Shown here: piece by piece, positions 8,458-17,429 of the stretch | Position numbering within the stretch: the first letter of the stretch is position 1 | How the letters are laid out: each line of letters opens with the position of its first letter | Source: an uncultured Clostridia bacterium | GTDB lineage: Bacteria; Bacillota; Clostridia; Oscillospirales; Oscillospiraceae | Reading direction: 5' to 3' | DNA: 55,408 bases | Assembly (NCBI GenBank): GCA_947649615.1 | Contig: CANSSG010000019.1 | Location: 1 to 55,408 of the forward strand | Translations under genes and position numbers: made by a program | Notes under the pieces: generated by a model | Database searches by the model: none | Told to the model about the DNA's origin: nothing | The model's input: the letters and a program-made list of their open reading frames with translations, nothing else

Positions 8458-10077
8458 TCAACGCTCCTTTTCCTGTTCCAGATACCAGAGAAAATGCTCC
8501 TCCAAAATATCCAGGGGGATGGCGCCGAATTGGAGCACCGCATCGTGGAACCGCCGCAGGTCAAAGCGGCTGCCCAGTTCGCTTTCGGCCCTGGCGCGCA
8601 TGTTTTGGAAAAACAGGCTGCCCCATTTGTAGGCCAGCGCTTGAGCGGGCATTCCAAAAGAGTAGCGCAGAAGCTCCGTATCGACTTCCGAATCAGTGAG
8701 CATCGTATGCGACAGAAGAAATTCCTTAGCTTCATCCAGTGTCCACCCCAAGGCGTTCAGCCCGGTATCAACAATTAGGCGGCAACAGAGAAAGCAGTCC
8801 CAGGACAGCCTGCCCAGGTCGTCGTATCCGTTATAAAGCCCCAACTCCCGGCAGAAGCCGGAAGCGTACTCCGCCCAGCCGTCCGCAAAAGCCGTGTTGT
8901 AGTGGTGGTGTAGGATGTCCGGCAGAGTGGGGTCCTCCAGAACCAGATTCATTTGGTAGTGATGGCCGGGCAGCAGTTCATGATAGACGACGGCACGGGT
9001 GCGGATCTGGCACCGTTTATCCAACTCTTTGGCGCTGTAATAGTATACGCCTACGGGGGTTTCTACAGGAACGTTGTAATAGCCCCAGCTGGTGGTGGCC
9101 TCGGCGGCGGGATTCAGCCGCGCTACGGCGCAGTCCGCCCTGGGCATACGGGAGAAGTACTGGGGCATGAGAGGGCGGATCTGGTCGAGATAACTGGTCA
9201 TTGCTTCCTGCATTTCTTCCGGCGTACGGAAGCGGCAGCGAGGGTCAGCCTGCACAGCGCGCAAGCTGTCTTGCAGACTGCCTTTATAGCCAAGGGCGCG
9301 GAGGACTTCCAACATGGCGGCTTCGGAATTCGCCAGTTCGGTATAGCCTATCTGCTGGATTTCCCGAGGATCCATGCGCTGCGAGATGTAGGTGTCGACC
9401 TCGTTCATATAGAGGATGCTGCCGCCTGGGTACTGGCACATGCCGGCTGCCTGGGGCGCTTCCTTCATATATGGTCCCCGGATATAAGCGGTTAAGCTTG
9501 CCATCGCCCTGCGGGCCGCTTCAGCCGCCCCGGCGCAGCCGTCAAACCGGTCCAGCGCAGCCAGCCTGCTGCCGCAGCTTTCTAAGCTGGCCAAGGTTAA
9601 ACGGCAGCCCGCCAGCGGCATCCGGATATACCGCCGGGCCTGTTCCTCCAATTTTTGTCGCTGGGAACGAATAAAGGGGGCCAGGCTGCCTAAAATGGTT
9701 TGATAATGCGCCCGCTGACCTGATGTTTCTATGGGGAGGGCCAGCATTTTGTTCAGGAAAGTGGGAATCATATTGTAGTAATGGTTGAGGTCAAAGCGGA
9801 GCCAGTAGTTTTCCTCGTTTTTCCGGATGTAGCGGCAGTAGTAGCAGAGGATTTTCAACATGATTTGGTCATTGTGGGAGGGATAACGGTTCAGCAGCGC
9901 CCGCGCCTGCTTTTCGGTGGATTCGGCTAAGGCGGCGTCAGATACGGCCCGCTCATAGGAGAGGTCTGGAAACGCGCCGCCGGGGAATTGCCATTTTACG
10001 ATGTACACTTCGTTATTTTCCACTGTGGAGCGGTAAAACTGGTTGCAGAGATCGAAGATTTCTTTTGATAAGATCAT
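8458..10077 (-). CDS. DUF885-family metallopeptidase-like protein (long form)
   Basis: A 539-residue protein of the DUF885 family, which has a zinc-metallopeptidase signature. HELLPGHHYQ puts His366, Glu367 and His372 in a HExxPGH motif, and the third-ligand region is DGWAEYA (Glu403). No signal peptide is visible, so a cytoplasmic location is likely. Family members are thought to act as carboxypeptidases or dipeptidases, but few have been tested. It is longer than the two relatives in the divergent operon (392 and 393 residues). Expression is from a TTTACA-N17-TATTAT promoter, and the lacI-type gene follows immediately. Confidence 0.85.
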   Translation of the reverse strand: MILSKEIFDLCNQFYRSTVENNEVYIVKWQFPGGAFPDLSYERAVSDAALAESTEKQARALLNRYPSHNDQIMLKILCYYCRYIRKNEENYWLRFDLNHYYNMIPTFLNKMLALPIETSGQRAHYQTILGSLAPFIRSQRQKLEEQARRYIRMPLAGCRLTLASLESCGSRLAALDRFDGCAGAAEAARRAMASLTAYIRGPYMKEAPQAAGMCQYPGGSILYMNEVDTYISQRMDPREIQQIGYTELANSEAAMLEVLRALGYKGSLQDSLRAVQADPRCRFRTPEEMQEAMTSYLDQIRPLMPQYFSRMPRADCAVARLNPAAEATTSWGYYNVPVETPVGVYYYSAKELDKRCQIRTRAVVYHELLPGHHYQMNLVLEDPTLPDILHHHYNTAFADGWAEYASGFCRELGLYNGYDDLGRLSWDCFLCCRLIVDTGLNALGWTLDEAKEFLLSHTMLTDSEVDTELLRYSFGMPAQALAYKWGSLFFQNMRARAESELGSRFDLRRFHDAVLQFGAIPLDILEEHFLWYLEQEKER

Positions 10078-10365
10078 GATAAAACTCCTTCTGCCAATTT
10101 TTGCAAGTCTTGCTTCTAATAAAATAATACCACACTTTTTTTCGCCTGTAAATTGCAGGGAAGAAAATGGATGGCGGCATATCTGATTCTATTTGAAGTA
10201 TTTTTTTCTTGATATTTATTTCAATTATTTGCAACTATTTTAAAATTTATATACTATTTAATTATAATTCGATGATTGGATTAAAAAATGCTTTTGCTAA
10301 ATTGTATGCGTATCTGTATTTTTATCGGTCATAGAGAGAAATGTCAGCATTTTTGTACTTTGATT
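10078..10365. other. AT-rich intergenic region between divergent operons
   Basis: This part of the 478-base gap between the DUF885 gene and the transporter operon contains no gene. It holds the minus-strand promoter (10124-10152) and then about 200 bases very rich in A+T with many T and A runs (about 10190-10290), which may be curved. The plus-strand promoter and the tandem octamer element follow to its right. Confidence 0.6.
10124..10152 (-). promoter_or_regulatory. Promoter of the DUF885-lacI operon
   Basis: Minus-strand TTTACA, a 17-base spacer and TATTAT, 47 bases before the DUF885 ATG. No TTCTCATA pair is next to it, so this promoter may not be under the same control. Confidence 0.6.
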
Positions 10366-10383
10366 TTCTCATACATTCTCATA
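10366..10383 (+). promoter_or_regulatory. Tandem TTCTCATA element (copy 2), candidate operator
   Basis: Exact TTCTCATA octamers at 10366-10373 and 10376-10383, a 10-base period. They end one base before the TTGACA -35 box. A position upstream of -35 is more usual for activation than for simple repression. It is the partner of the pair at 7396-7414. Confidence 0.55.
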
Positions 10384-10384
10384 A

Positions 10385-10414
10385 TTGACAGCCGGTCATA
10401 TATAAGGATATAAT
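10385..10414 (+). promoter_or_regulatory. Consensus sigma-A promoter of the peptide-transporter operon
   Basis: TTGACA (10385-10390), an 18-base spacer and TATAAT (10409-10414). Both hexamers match consensus exactly. The predicted leader is about 135 bases before the binding-protein ATG. Confidence 0.8.
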
Positions 10415-10555
10415 CATTAAAAATACATTTGCAGTGGATTTTATACAGACAGCCGGATACCAGGACGGTAAGACGGATGTCTCAACCAAAGGCTTGCCTT
10501 TGATGAGAATACAAGTCGGCAGCAGTTTTTGAAAATCCAAAAAGGAGAGAAAGGT

Positions 10556-12235
10556 ATGAAAAAGAAAGTATTTGCATTGCTTCTGGCGTTGATGCTCGCC
10601 GTCTGTACTGCTTGCGGAACAGACAACAATCCATCCAGCGGCAGCCCCTCTGACGGCGATGGCAGCGGCGCCAATGTTTCCGAACCTAACACACCGTCTC
10701 CGGCGGGAGACGAGACCCCCAGAAAAGGTGGGGATATCGTTGTAGGCCTTTCCTATGAGCCGGATACCATGAACGTGTACTCCACGCACCTGCTGGGCGA
10801 TGTTCAGGCGATGATGGTGGAAGGTTTATTGGTGCCTAACAGTGAAATGGAATATGTTCCTGTTTTAGCGAAAGAGGTTCCTACAGTGGAAAATGGCGGT
10901 ATTGTCATGGATGAAGCCGCCGGTACGATGGATATTACCTATCACCTGCGGGACGACGTCCAATGGCACTGCGGCGAGAAGTTTACCGCCGCCGATGTGG
11001 TGGCCACCTGGGAAGCCCTCTGCAATCCTGACTGGGAGGCGGAATCCAAGGACGGCGCGTCTGACATTGATTCCATTGATGTCATTAACGACTATACCGT
11101 GGTCTGCCACTATAATGTCATTTCTCCCGACTATGCACAGACCCTTTTTACCTTCGGGATTATGCCCGCACATGATATTGTAGGCAAGGATATGAATGAT
11201 CCGAACAACGGCTACAATAACGCGCCCTGCGGAACTGGGCCGTTCGTCTTTTCGGAATGGGTTTCCGGAGAATATATCAAGCTGACCCGCAATGACAACT
11301 ATTATGGGGACAATGGTCCGTACCTGGATTCCGTTACCGTCCGGTTTGTTACCGATGAAAATACCCGCATCAATATGCTGAAGTCTGGTGAGATCGATTT
11401 CACTTACGGCATCAGCTTTGCTAACTACGACCAGGTTAAGGACCTTGCTGGCTGCACCGCTATCGTACACGGGCTTAACTCTTGGCGCTACTTTGACATG
11501 AACCACAACGTTCCGGGCCTGGACGATGTGAATGTCCGCCGCGCGATTGCCTGCGCTATTGACAAGGACGCTCTGGTCAACCAACTCTTTTCCGGCATTC
11601 CGCAGGCTTGGGACCAGCCCTGGATGCCCAGCGACCCCTTCCATGTGGAAGGCTTTACATCCGAGTGGAGTTTCGACATGGACAAAGCTAATCAGTTGTT
11701 AGACGATGCAGGCTGGGTGAAGGGTTCCGACGGTGTGCGCGCCAAGGATGGGATTCGTCTGGACTTTACCGTTATTTGCCGTTCCGGCACTGCCACAGAC
11801 GGGTTTATCGCGCAGGTTATTACGTCCTATCTCAGTCAGATCGGCATTAAACTCAGCACAGAGGAATACGCCTCCTCTACCTGGAGCGCCAAGATGTATG
11901 ACGGCGACTATCAGCTCGGCATTGGCGGATACATTACCAGCCCCGGCGCGACCCGGAGCAAGATGTACGCGATTGGCGGCGCGTTGAACCGCGGTGGGTG
12001 GGAAAACCAGGCGTTTACCGATCTGTGCGAGAAGATTGACAAAGAACTGGACGCCGAAGCCCGTAAGGCGCAGGTGGCTGAAGCACTGACCTATTTTGAC
12101 AGTGAACTGCCGCAGATTGTCATTTATGCCACTAATGAAATTCTTGTGGTCAATGAAAAGTTGCGGGGCTTTGAGCCAAATCCCACTAACATGACGAACT
12201 TCTGCCAGTCTGCCGGCTGGTGGCTGGCTGAATAA
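10556..12235 (+). CDS. Peptide ABC transporter substrate-binding lipoprotein (family 5)
   Basis: A 559-residue extracellular solute-binding protein of the OppA/DppA family. It has a lipoprotein signal: MKKK, a hydrophobic core, and the lipobox VCTAC with Cys20. A Ser/Gly/Asp-rich linker follows. The mature part shows family features such as GGDIVVGLSYEPDTMN, DDVQWHCGEKFTAADVV and YGDNGPYLDSVTVRF. ATG 10556 follows AAAAGGAGAGAAAGGT. It is the first gene of the operon that also encodes both permeases and both ATPases. A hairpin after the gene probably lets this protein be made in excess over the rest. Related proteins bind di- or oligopeptides, opines, nickel or glycosides, and the exact ligand is unknown. 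Confidence 0.92.
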   Translation: MKKKVFALLLALMLAVCTACGTDNNPSSGSPSDGDGSGANVSEPNTPSPAGDETPRKGGDIVVGLSYEPDTMNVYSTHLLGDVQAMMVEGLLVPNSEMEYVPVLAKEVPTVENGGIVMDEAAGTMDITYHLRDDVQWHCGEKFTAADVVATWEALCNPDWEAESKDGASDIDSIDVINDYTVVCHYNVISPDYAQTLFTFGIMPAHDIVGKDMNDPNNGYNNAPCGTGPFVFSEWVSGEYIKLTRNDNYYGDNGPYLDSVTVRFVTDENTRINMLKSGEIDFTYGISFANYDQVKDLAGCTAIVHGLNSWRYFDMNHNVPGLDDVNVRRAIACAIDKDALVNQLFSGIPQAWDQPWMPSDPFHVEGFTSEWSFDMDKANQLLDDAGWVKGSDGVRAKDGIRLDFTVICRSGTATDGFIAQVITSYLSQIGIKLSTEEYASSTWSAKMYDGDYQLGIGGYITSPGATRSKMYAIGGALNRGGWENQAFTDLCEKIDKELDAEARKAQVAEALTYFDSELPQIVIYATNEILVVNEKLRGFEPNPTNMTNFCQSAGWWLAE

Positions 12236-12270
12236 CAGCGCAGACGGCTTTTAAGAAAAACGGAAGGTGA

Positions 12271-12311
12271 CGCCGCCGGTACGCGGGGCTGCCGTGCCGG
12301 CGGCGCGTTTT
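12271..12311 (+). terminator. Intra-operon hairpin (partial terminator) after the binding-protein gene
   Basis: CGCCGCCGGTACG (12271-12283) pairs with CGTGCCGGCGGCG (12293-12305) with one G-T wobble and a 9-base loop, then CGTTTTCTT. Its place between the binding-protein and permease genes fits a leaky terminator that lowers downstream expression or protects the upstream mRNA. Confidence 0.65.
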
Positions 12312-12372
12312 CTTCCCGGCTTTAGCCCGCCAGAGCGGGATGGCCGTTGGCTGCATAAAGGAGGAGACTTCC

Positions 12373-13329
12373 TTGCTAAAATATATTATAAAACGGGTAT
12401 TAAAGGCCATTCCTATGCTGCTTGCCGTGTCTGTCGTCATTTATGCGCTCCTTCAGGCGATGCCCGGCGACCCCATTGATATGTATCTGGAAAACCCCAG
12501 CGCCACGCCGGAAGCCATCGAGGCCATTAAAAAGGCGTATGGCTTGGATCAGCCGGTACATATTCAATACCTTAACTGGCTGAAAGGAATCGTTACCGGT
12601 GACTGGGGACGCAGCTTTATGACCCGCCGCCCGGTGCTGGAGCTGATTGGCGAGAAGCTGGCGCCTACTCTCCAGTTGTCCGGCACGGCATTTTTGATTG
12701 CGCTGGTGATTGCCATACCGCTTGGCATTTCAGGCGCGATACATAAGGGGAAATTTTTTGACAATGCCACTTCTACTATGACGTTTTTGGGCATTTCCAT
12801 GCCGGCCTTCTGGTTTGGTACGATGCTCCAACTGCTATTTGCCGTTAAATTGGAGTGGCTGCCCACGGCGGGAAGGACCTCCCTCACTGGAGGCGGCGCG
12901 GGCAGCTTTGCGGATGTGCTGCGGCATCTTATCATGCCCGCTATCGTGCTGTCCCTGATTTATATCGCCAGTTGGGCCAGGTACGCCCGCTCCAATTTTA
13001 TCGAGGTTCTTAATCAAGATTATATCCGTACCGCCCGGGCCAAGGGGCTGCGGGAAAAGACGGTATATACCGTCCATGCCCTGCGCAACGCCCTCATCCC
13101 GCTGGTCACCGTAGTCATGTTGGACATTCCTGCTATTTTTTCCGGCGCAGTGGTTACAGAGACCGTGTTCGCATGGCCTGGTATGGGTTCGTTTTTCAAC
13201 GATGCCCTGAACAAACAGGACTTCCCGGTTCTAATGGGAATTTTGATGATTAACGCTGTGCTGGTGATCATCAGCAATTTGGTTGCGGATATTCTCTATG
13301 CGATCCTCGACCCGCGCATTAAATATTGA
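12373..13329 (+). CDS. Peptide ABC transporter permease, DppB/OppB type
   Basis: A 318-residue inner-membrane permease. The start LKYIIKRVLKAIPML...ALLQAMPGDP is characteristic of the DppB/OppB family. The later stretch RTARAKGLREKTVYTVHALRNALIPLVT is the EAA loop that contacts the ATPases. The TTG at 12373 is taken as the start, since AGGAGG lies 8 bases before it and the homologous N-terminus begins there; an ATG 33 bases upstream has no such site. It forms a membrane heterodimer with the next gene product. Confidence 0.92.
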   Translation: MLKYIIKRVLKAIPMLLAVSVVIYALLQAMPGDPIDMYLENPSATPEAIEAIKKAYGLDQPVHIQYLNWLKGIVTGDWGRSFMTRRPVLELIGEKLAPTLQLSGTAFLIALVIAIPLGISGAIHKGKFFDNATSTMTFLGISMPAFWFGTMLQLLFAVKLEWLPTAGRTSLTGGGAGSFADVLRHLIMPAIVLSLIYIASWARYARSNFIEVLNQDYIRTARAKGLREKTVYTVHALRNALIPLVTVVMLDIPAIFSGAVVTETVFAWPGMGSFFNDALNKQDFPVLMGILMINAVLVIISNLVADILYAILDPRIKY

Positions 13330-13342
13330 GGAGGGCCGGTAA

Positions 13343-14245
13343 ATGTCTCTGTTTATGAGCCGCAAAAAGAAGGCGGAGAATATGGGGCCGGCGGAACCAT
13401 TGGTCCGTACGCCGTCCCAGCAGGCATGGCTCCGGTTCCGTAAAAACAAGCTGGCTATAACGGGAGCGGGTATGCTCATTGTGCTGGTGCTGTTCGTTCT
13501 GGTTGGCTGCCTGGTAACGCCTTATGATCCGGATATGGTGGATTTGATGGCGATCCGGGGCAAGCCGTCGGCAAGCCATTGGCTGGGATGCGACGACTTA
13601 GGGCGGGACCTTCTCACGCGCCTGCTCTTTGGGGGCAGGATTTCTCTGGCAGTGGGACTGGCCAGCGCATTGCTCTCCATGACGTTGGGGGCCTTTATTG
13701 GCGCGATCTCCGGTTTCTTCGGCGGGTGGATCGATTCACTGATGATGCAGCTGACGGACCTTGTGCTTACGATTCCCGCCCTGCCGCTGCTGATGGTGAT
13801 GGGCGCGGTGTTCAAGCCGTCCCCCATGTTTCTGGTGGTAATGATCAGCGCCCTCAACTGGACTAAGACTGCCCGCTTGGTGCGCAGCCGGTTTTTGACC
13901 CTGCGTACGCTGGATTATACCAAGGCTGCCCGGGCTATTGGCGCGAAGGATGGCAGGATCATCCTGCACCATCTTCTGCCTAACTCCCTGGGTGCAATCA
14001 TTGTTACTGCCACGCTGTCGGTTGGGCGATCCATTATTATGGAATCTACTTTGTCTTATTTGGGCTGCGGCATCAATCCGCCTACTGCCAGCTGGGGCAA
14101 TATGCTGCAAGGAGCGCAGAGCACGATGACCACCGCGCCGCTGACTGCTATCGCGCCCGGCGCGATGATCCTCTTGACCGTGCTGGCTTTTAACTTCCTG
14201 GGGGATGGCCTGGATGACGCCATCGACCCCAAACGCAGCCGTTAG
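13343..14245 (+). CDS. Peptide ABC transporter permease, DppC/OppC type
   Basis: A 300-residue permease. Features: a cytoplasmic N-terminus ending in QAWLRFRKNKLAITGAGML, the family motif HWLGCDDLGRDLLTRLLFGGRISL (with the DxxGRD core), and an EAA loop (YTKAARAIGAKDGRIILHHLLPNSLG). The end FNFLGDGLDDAIDPKRSR is typical. It starts 13 bases after the DppB-type gene with GAGGAGG, so the two are co-translated. Confidence 0.93.
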   Translation: MSLFMSRKKKAENMGPAEPLVRTPSQQAWLRFRKNKLAITGAGMLIVLVLFVLVGCLVTPYDPDMVDLMAIRGKPSASHWLGCDDLGRDLLTRLLFGGRISLAVGLASALLSMTLGAFIGAISGFFGGWIDSLMMQLTDLVLTIPALPLLMVMGAVFKPSPMFLVVMISALNWTKTARLVRSRFLTLRTLDYTKAARAIGAKDGRIILHHLLPNSLGAIIVTATLSVGRSIIMESTLSYLGCGINPPTASWGNMLQGAQSTMTTAPLTAIAPGAMILLTVLAFNFLGDGLDDAIDPKRSR

Positions 14246-14256
14246 GAGGGGAAATT

Positions 14257-15435
14257 ATGGAGCTTCATTTAAGCGATCAAACCATTGCTTTTTCTGTGCG
14301 TGTAGCGCGGGCTACGATGGGCGTGGATGCCCTCTACCGCAAAGAAACTGGCTTAACAGACCTGCACGATGGCCTAGTAGTGCTCAATATGTCCGGTGTG
14401 CGTCCGGAGGCCTATGAAAACTATCAGGCGGCCCAGGCGCATTTGGCGGAGTTGGCCCAGGCGGCCCTTGCGCTGCCGGAACCGGACCGTCGGCTGTACT
14501 ACGCCCAGGCGTGTACCTCCCTCTGGTCCTTCTGCCAATGGAGACGGGGCGGACTGGATGCGATGGACAGCCAGATCGGCACGTTTCTGCATGTTGACCC
14601 CGCCCCCGCTGCACAGGCGGAACTGGACGCCTATCAGGCGGAATTGTACCGTATGCTGGGAGAAGCTGGGTATGATGGGGATTTGAAGCAGCGCATTGAC
14701 GCGTGGGAACAGAAAAATTTGGCGCCTGCGGATGAAGTGCAGGGGAGGATGGACGAGTTGATGGCGGAGGCCCGTCAACGCACCGGAGAGATACTCCCGC
14801 TGCCAGAGGGGGATGAGTACCACTGTGAGACGGTTGCGTCTGGTCCGTTCAACGCTAGCAGCGACTACGGAAACCGGCGGGTCATCATCAATACCGCACC
14901 GGTCCTGACGGTACAGAAGTTGAAGCATCTGGTGTGCCATGAGGTCTATCCCGGCCACTTTATGCAGTTTACGCTGCGCCGCCAGGCATGGGAGCAAGGA
15001 ACCGGCGGCTTGGACGGAACCCTCTCCGTCTGCAATCATTCTTCCTCGTCAACCTTTGAGGGAATCGCTGACTGCGGCATCCGCTTTTTGGATTGGGATG
15101 AGGGCGTCGACGACCGCATCAGCGCCCTGATTTCCGTTATCCAATCCGCCCTGGGTACGGCGGCGTCCTACCGGATGCACACATTGGGCTGGGAAAGCGG
15201 AAGGGTGGAAGATTTCCTGCGGCAGAATGCCCCCGGCGGAGGGCAGGGCTGGGTGGACAACCGGATGCGGTTTATCAGCGATCCGGCCCGCTCGGCGTTG
15301 ATTTGGTCGTACTGGCGGGGGGACGGGGGTGTGTTCCCAGTCTGGGAGCGGGTGGAGAAAAACGACCGCCCCCGGTTCTATACATATATCTACAACCGTC
15401 TGCATACGGTCCAAAGCCTACAGCTTTTCAGATGA
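14257..15435 (+). CDS. DUF885-family metallopeptidase-like protein (short form 1)
   Basis: A 392-residue relative of DUF885 proteins. The zinc-type motif is CHEVYPGHFMQF (His228, Glu229, His234), with a downstream Glu in STFEGIAD as a likely third ligand. No signal peptide. It lies between the permease and ATPase genes of the transporter, a place that argues for action on the imported peptide. It is similar along its whole length to the 393-residue protein at 18633-19814; shared stretches include LPEPDRRLYY, KLKHLVCHE-YPGH-MQF (KLKH vs ALKH) and ALIWSYWRGD. The reaction is unknown; carboxypeptidase- or dipeptidase-like hydrolysis is the likely type. Confidence 0.82.
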   Translation: MELHLSDQTIAFSVRVARATMGVDALYRKETGLTDLHDGLVVLNMSGVRPEAYENYQAAQAHLAELAQAALALPEPDRRLYYAQACTSLWSFCQWRRGGLDAMDSQIGTFLHVDPAPAAQAELDAYQAELYRMLGEAGYDGDLKQRIDAWEQKNLAPADEVQGRMDELMAEARQRTGEILPLPEGDEYHCETVASGPFNASSDYGNRRVIINTAPVLTVQKLKHLVCHEVYPGHFMQFTLRRQAWEQGTGGLDGTLSVCNHSSSSTFEGIADCGIRFLDWDEGVDDRISALISVIQSALGTAASYRMHTLGWESGRVEDFLRQNAPGGGQGWVDNRMRFISDPARSALIWSYWRGDGGVFPVWERVEKNDRPRFYTYIYNRLHTVQSLQLFR

Positions 15436-15453
15436 AAGGGGGACGGGAGGAGC

Positions 15454-16437
15454 ATGCAGGACAAATTACTGGAAGTAACCAACCTGGTGACCCGGTTTCA
15501 TACCGATGACGGTGTGGTAACAGCGGTCAACAATCTGTGCTTCGATGTGAAGCAGGGCGAGAGCGTTTGCATTGTCGGGGAGTCTGGCTGCGGCAAGAGC
15601 GTGACGAGCATGTCCATTATGCGCCTGCTGAACGAGCGGCAGGCGGAAGTCAGCGGCTCTATCCGCTTCGATGGGAAAGAACTGCTGGAACTGTCCATGG
15701 AGGAGATGCGCAAGATTCGCGGCAAAGAGATCGCCATGATCTTTCAGGAGCCAATGACGGCGCTGAATCCGGTGTTTACCTGCGGCTATCAAATTTCCGA
15801 GGTTCTCCAATTGGGCAAGGCGGAAGCGAGGGCCAGGGCGATTGAACTGATGAAGCTGGTGGGAATTCCTCTGCCGGAAAAGCGGGTGGACGAATATCCC
15901 CACCAACTCTCCGGCGGAATGCGCCAGAGGGTGATGATTGCCATGGCATTGGCCTGCCAGCCGAAGCTGCTGATTGCGGACGAGCCGACCACGGCCCTGG
16001 ACGTGACCATTCAGGCCCAGATTATGGAACTGATCCGGGAATTGAAGGAGCGGCTGAATATGGCGCTGGTGCTTATCACCCACGATATGGGCGTGGTGGC
16101 AGAGATGGCGGAACGGGTGGTGGTCATGTATGCCGGCGATGCGGTGGAGGAAGCGGATGTACGCACTCTGTTTCGGGAGCCGATGCACCCGTATACCCGA
16201 GGGCTGCTGGCATCCATCCCCAGGCTGGATACCAACACCGAGGAACTGAGCGCCATTGAGGGTACGGTGCCGGGATTGTTTGAGATGCCTAAGGGATGCC
16301 GCTTTGCGCCCCGTTGCGCCCAGTGTACGGCCCAGTGTGAAATGGAAGACCCTCCTCTGGTGGACATCGGGGGAAATCATATGGTGCGCTGCTTCAACGT
16401 ATGCGACCGGGAGGGAGCGGATCATGCGCAAGCTTGA
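15454..16437 (+). CDS. Peptide ABC transporter ATP-binding protein, OppD/DppD type
   Basis: A 327-residue ATPase. Walker A is GESGCGKS, the signature LSGGMRQRV, Walker [15 protein letters not shown], and the switch His is in [10 protein letters not shown]. The C-terminal oligopeptide/dipeptide extension with clustered cysteines ([14 protein letters not shown]) is the iron-sulfur-like or zinc motif typical of OppD/DppD. The stop overlaps the start of the next ATPase gene, so they are coupled. Confidence 0.94.
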   Translation: MQDKLLEVTNLVTRFHTDDGVVTAVNNLCFDVKQGESVCIVGESGCGKSVTSMSIMRLLNERQAEVSGSIRFDGKELLELSMEEMRKIRGKEIAMIFQEPMTALNPVFTCGYQISEVLQLGKAEARARAIELMKLVGIPLPEKRVDEYPHQLSGGMRQRVMIAMALACQPKLLIADEPTTALDVTIQAQIMELIRELKERLNMALVLITHDMGVVAEMAERVVVMYAGDAVEEADVRTLFREPMHPYTRGLLASIPRLDTNTEELSAIEGTVPGLFEMPKGCRFAPRCAQCTAQCEMEDPPLVDIGGNHMVRCFNVCDREGADHAQA

Positions 16438-17416
16438 TGAAGTGAAGGCCGGTGATGAACTGCTCCGGCTGGAAAACGTAAAAAAGTACTATCCTGCCAA
16501 CAAGGCGGTTTTCAAAAAGGACCGGAAATACGTCAAGGCGGTGGACGGCATTTCCTTGTCGTTGCGCTGCGGGGAGACGATGGGCCTGGTGGGGGAGTCC
16601 GGCTGTGGAAAGTCCACGCTGGGCCAGACGATCCTGTGCCTGGAAAAAGCTACGGCTGGAAAAATTATTTACCGGGGGGTGGATATTACCACCTTAAAAA
16701 AAGAAGAGCTGCGGGAGCTGCGCAAGGAAATCCAGATTATTTTTCAGGACCCCTACTCATCGCTGAACCCGAAAATGACGGTGGGCAGCATCATTGCCGA
16801 GCCAATGGTGATTCACCACATGGGTTCCGCTGCACAGCGGGACAAACGGGTGGGCGAGCTGCTGGAACTGGTGGGCCTGAGGCCTGAACACGCGAAAAGG
16901 TATCCGCATGAGTTCTCCGGCGGGCAGCGCCAGCGCGTTGGCATTGCCCGGGCCTTGGCAATGGACCCCAAGCTAATCATCTGCGATGAGGCTGTATCTG
17001 CGCTGGACGTTTCCATCCAGGCCCAGGTGCTTAACTTGCTGCGCAAGCTGCAAAAGGAATTGGGGTTGACCTACATTTTTATTGCCCACGGCCTGTCCAT
17101 CGTGAAGCATATCTCCAACCGGGTGGGCGTCATGTATTTAGGCAAGCTGGTAGAACTGGCGGAGGGAGACAGCGTATACAAAAACGCCCTGCATCCATAC
17201 ACCAGGGCGCTGATTTCCGCCATCCCTGAGCCGGACCCGGAGAAGGTCAGGCAACGGGAAATCCTTGTGGGCGATGTTCCCAGTCCGGTGGATCCGCCTG
17301 GTGGGTGCCGGTTTCACACACGCTGTCCCCACGCTTCAGAAAGATGCCGGCAGAGCGCGCCGGAATTCCGGGATGTGGGCGGCGGGCATTTTGCGGCCTG
17401 CCATCTGATTAAGTAG
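16424..17416 (+). CDS. Peptide ABC transporter ATP-binding protein, OppF/DppF type
   Basis: A 330-residue partner ATPase. Walker A is GESGCGKST, the signature [15 protein letters not shown], and Walker [15 protein letters not shown] (Asp-Glu-Ala instead of the commoner Asp-Glu-Pro). The C-terminal cysteine extension reads [17 protein letters not shown] 16424 overlaps the preceding gene by 14 bases and is preceded by GGAGGGAG. With the other four transporter proteins it completes a full Opp/Dpp importer. Confidence 0.94.
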   Translation: MRKLDEVKAGDELLRLENVKKYYPANKAVFKKDRKYVKAVDGISLSLRCGETMGLVGESGCGKSTLGQTILCLEKATAGKIIYRGVDITTLKKEELRELRKEIQIIFQDPYSSLNPKMTVGSIIAEPMVIHHMGSAAQRDKRVGELLELVGLRPEHAKRYPHEFSGGQRQRVGIARALAMDPKLIICDEAVSALDVSIQAQVLNLLRKLQKELGLTYIFIAHGLSIVKHISNRVGVMYLGKLVELAEGDSVYKNALHPYTRALISAIPEPDPEKVRQREILVGDVPSPVDPPGGCRFHTRCPHASERCRQSAPEFRDVGGGHFAACHLIK

Positions 17417-17429
17417 GAGGATGCACACG

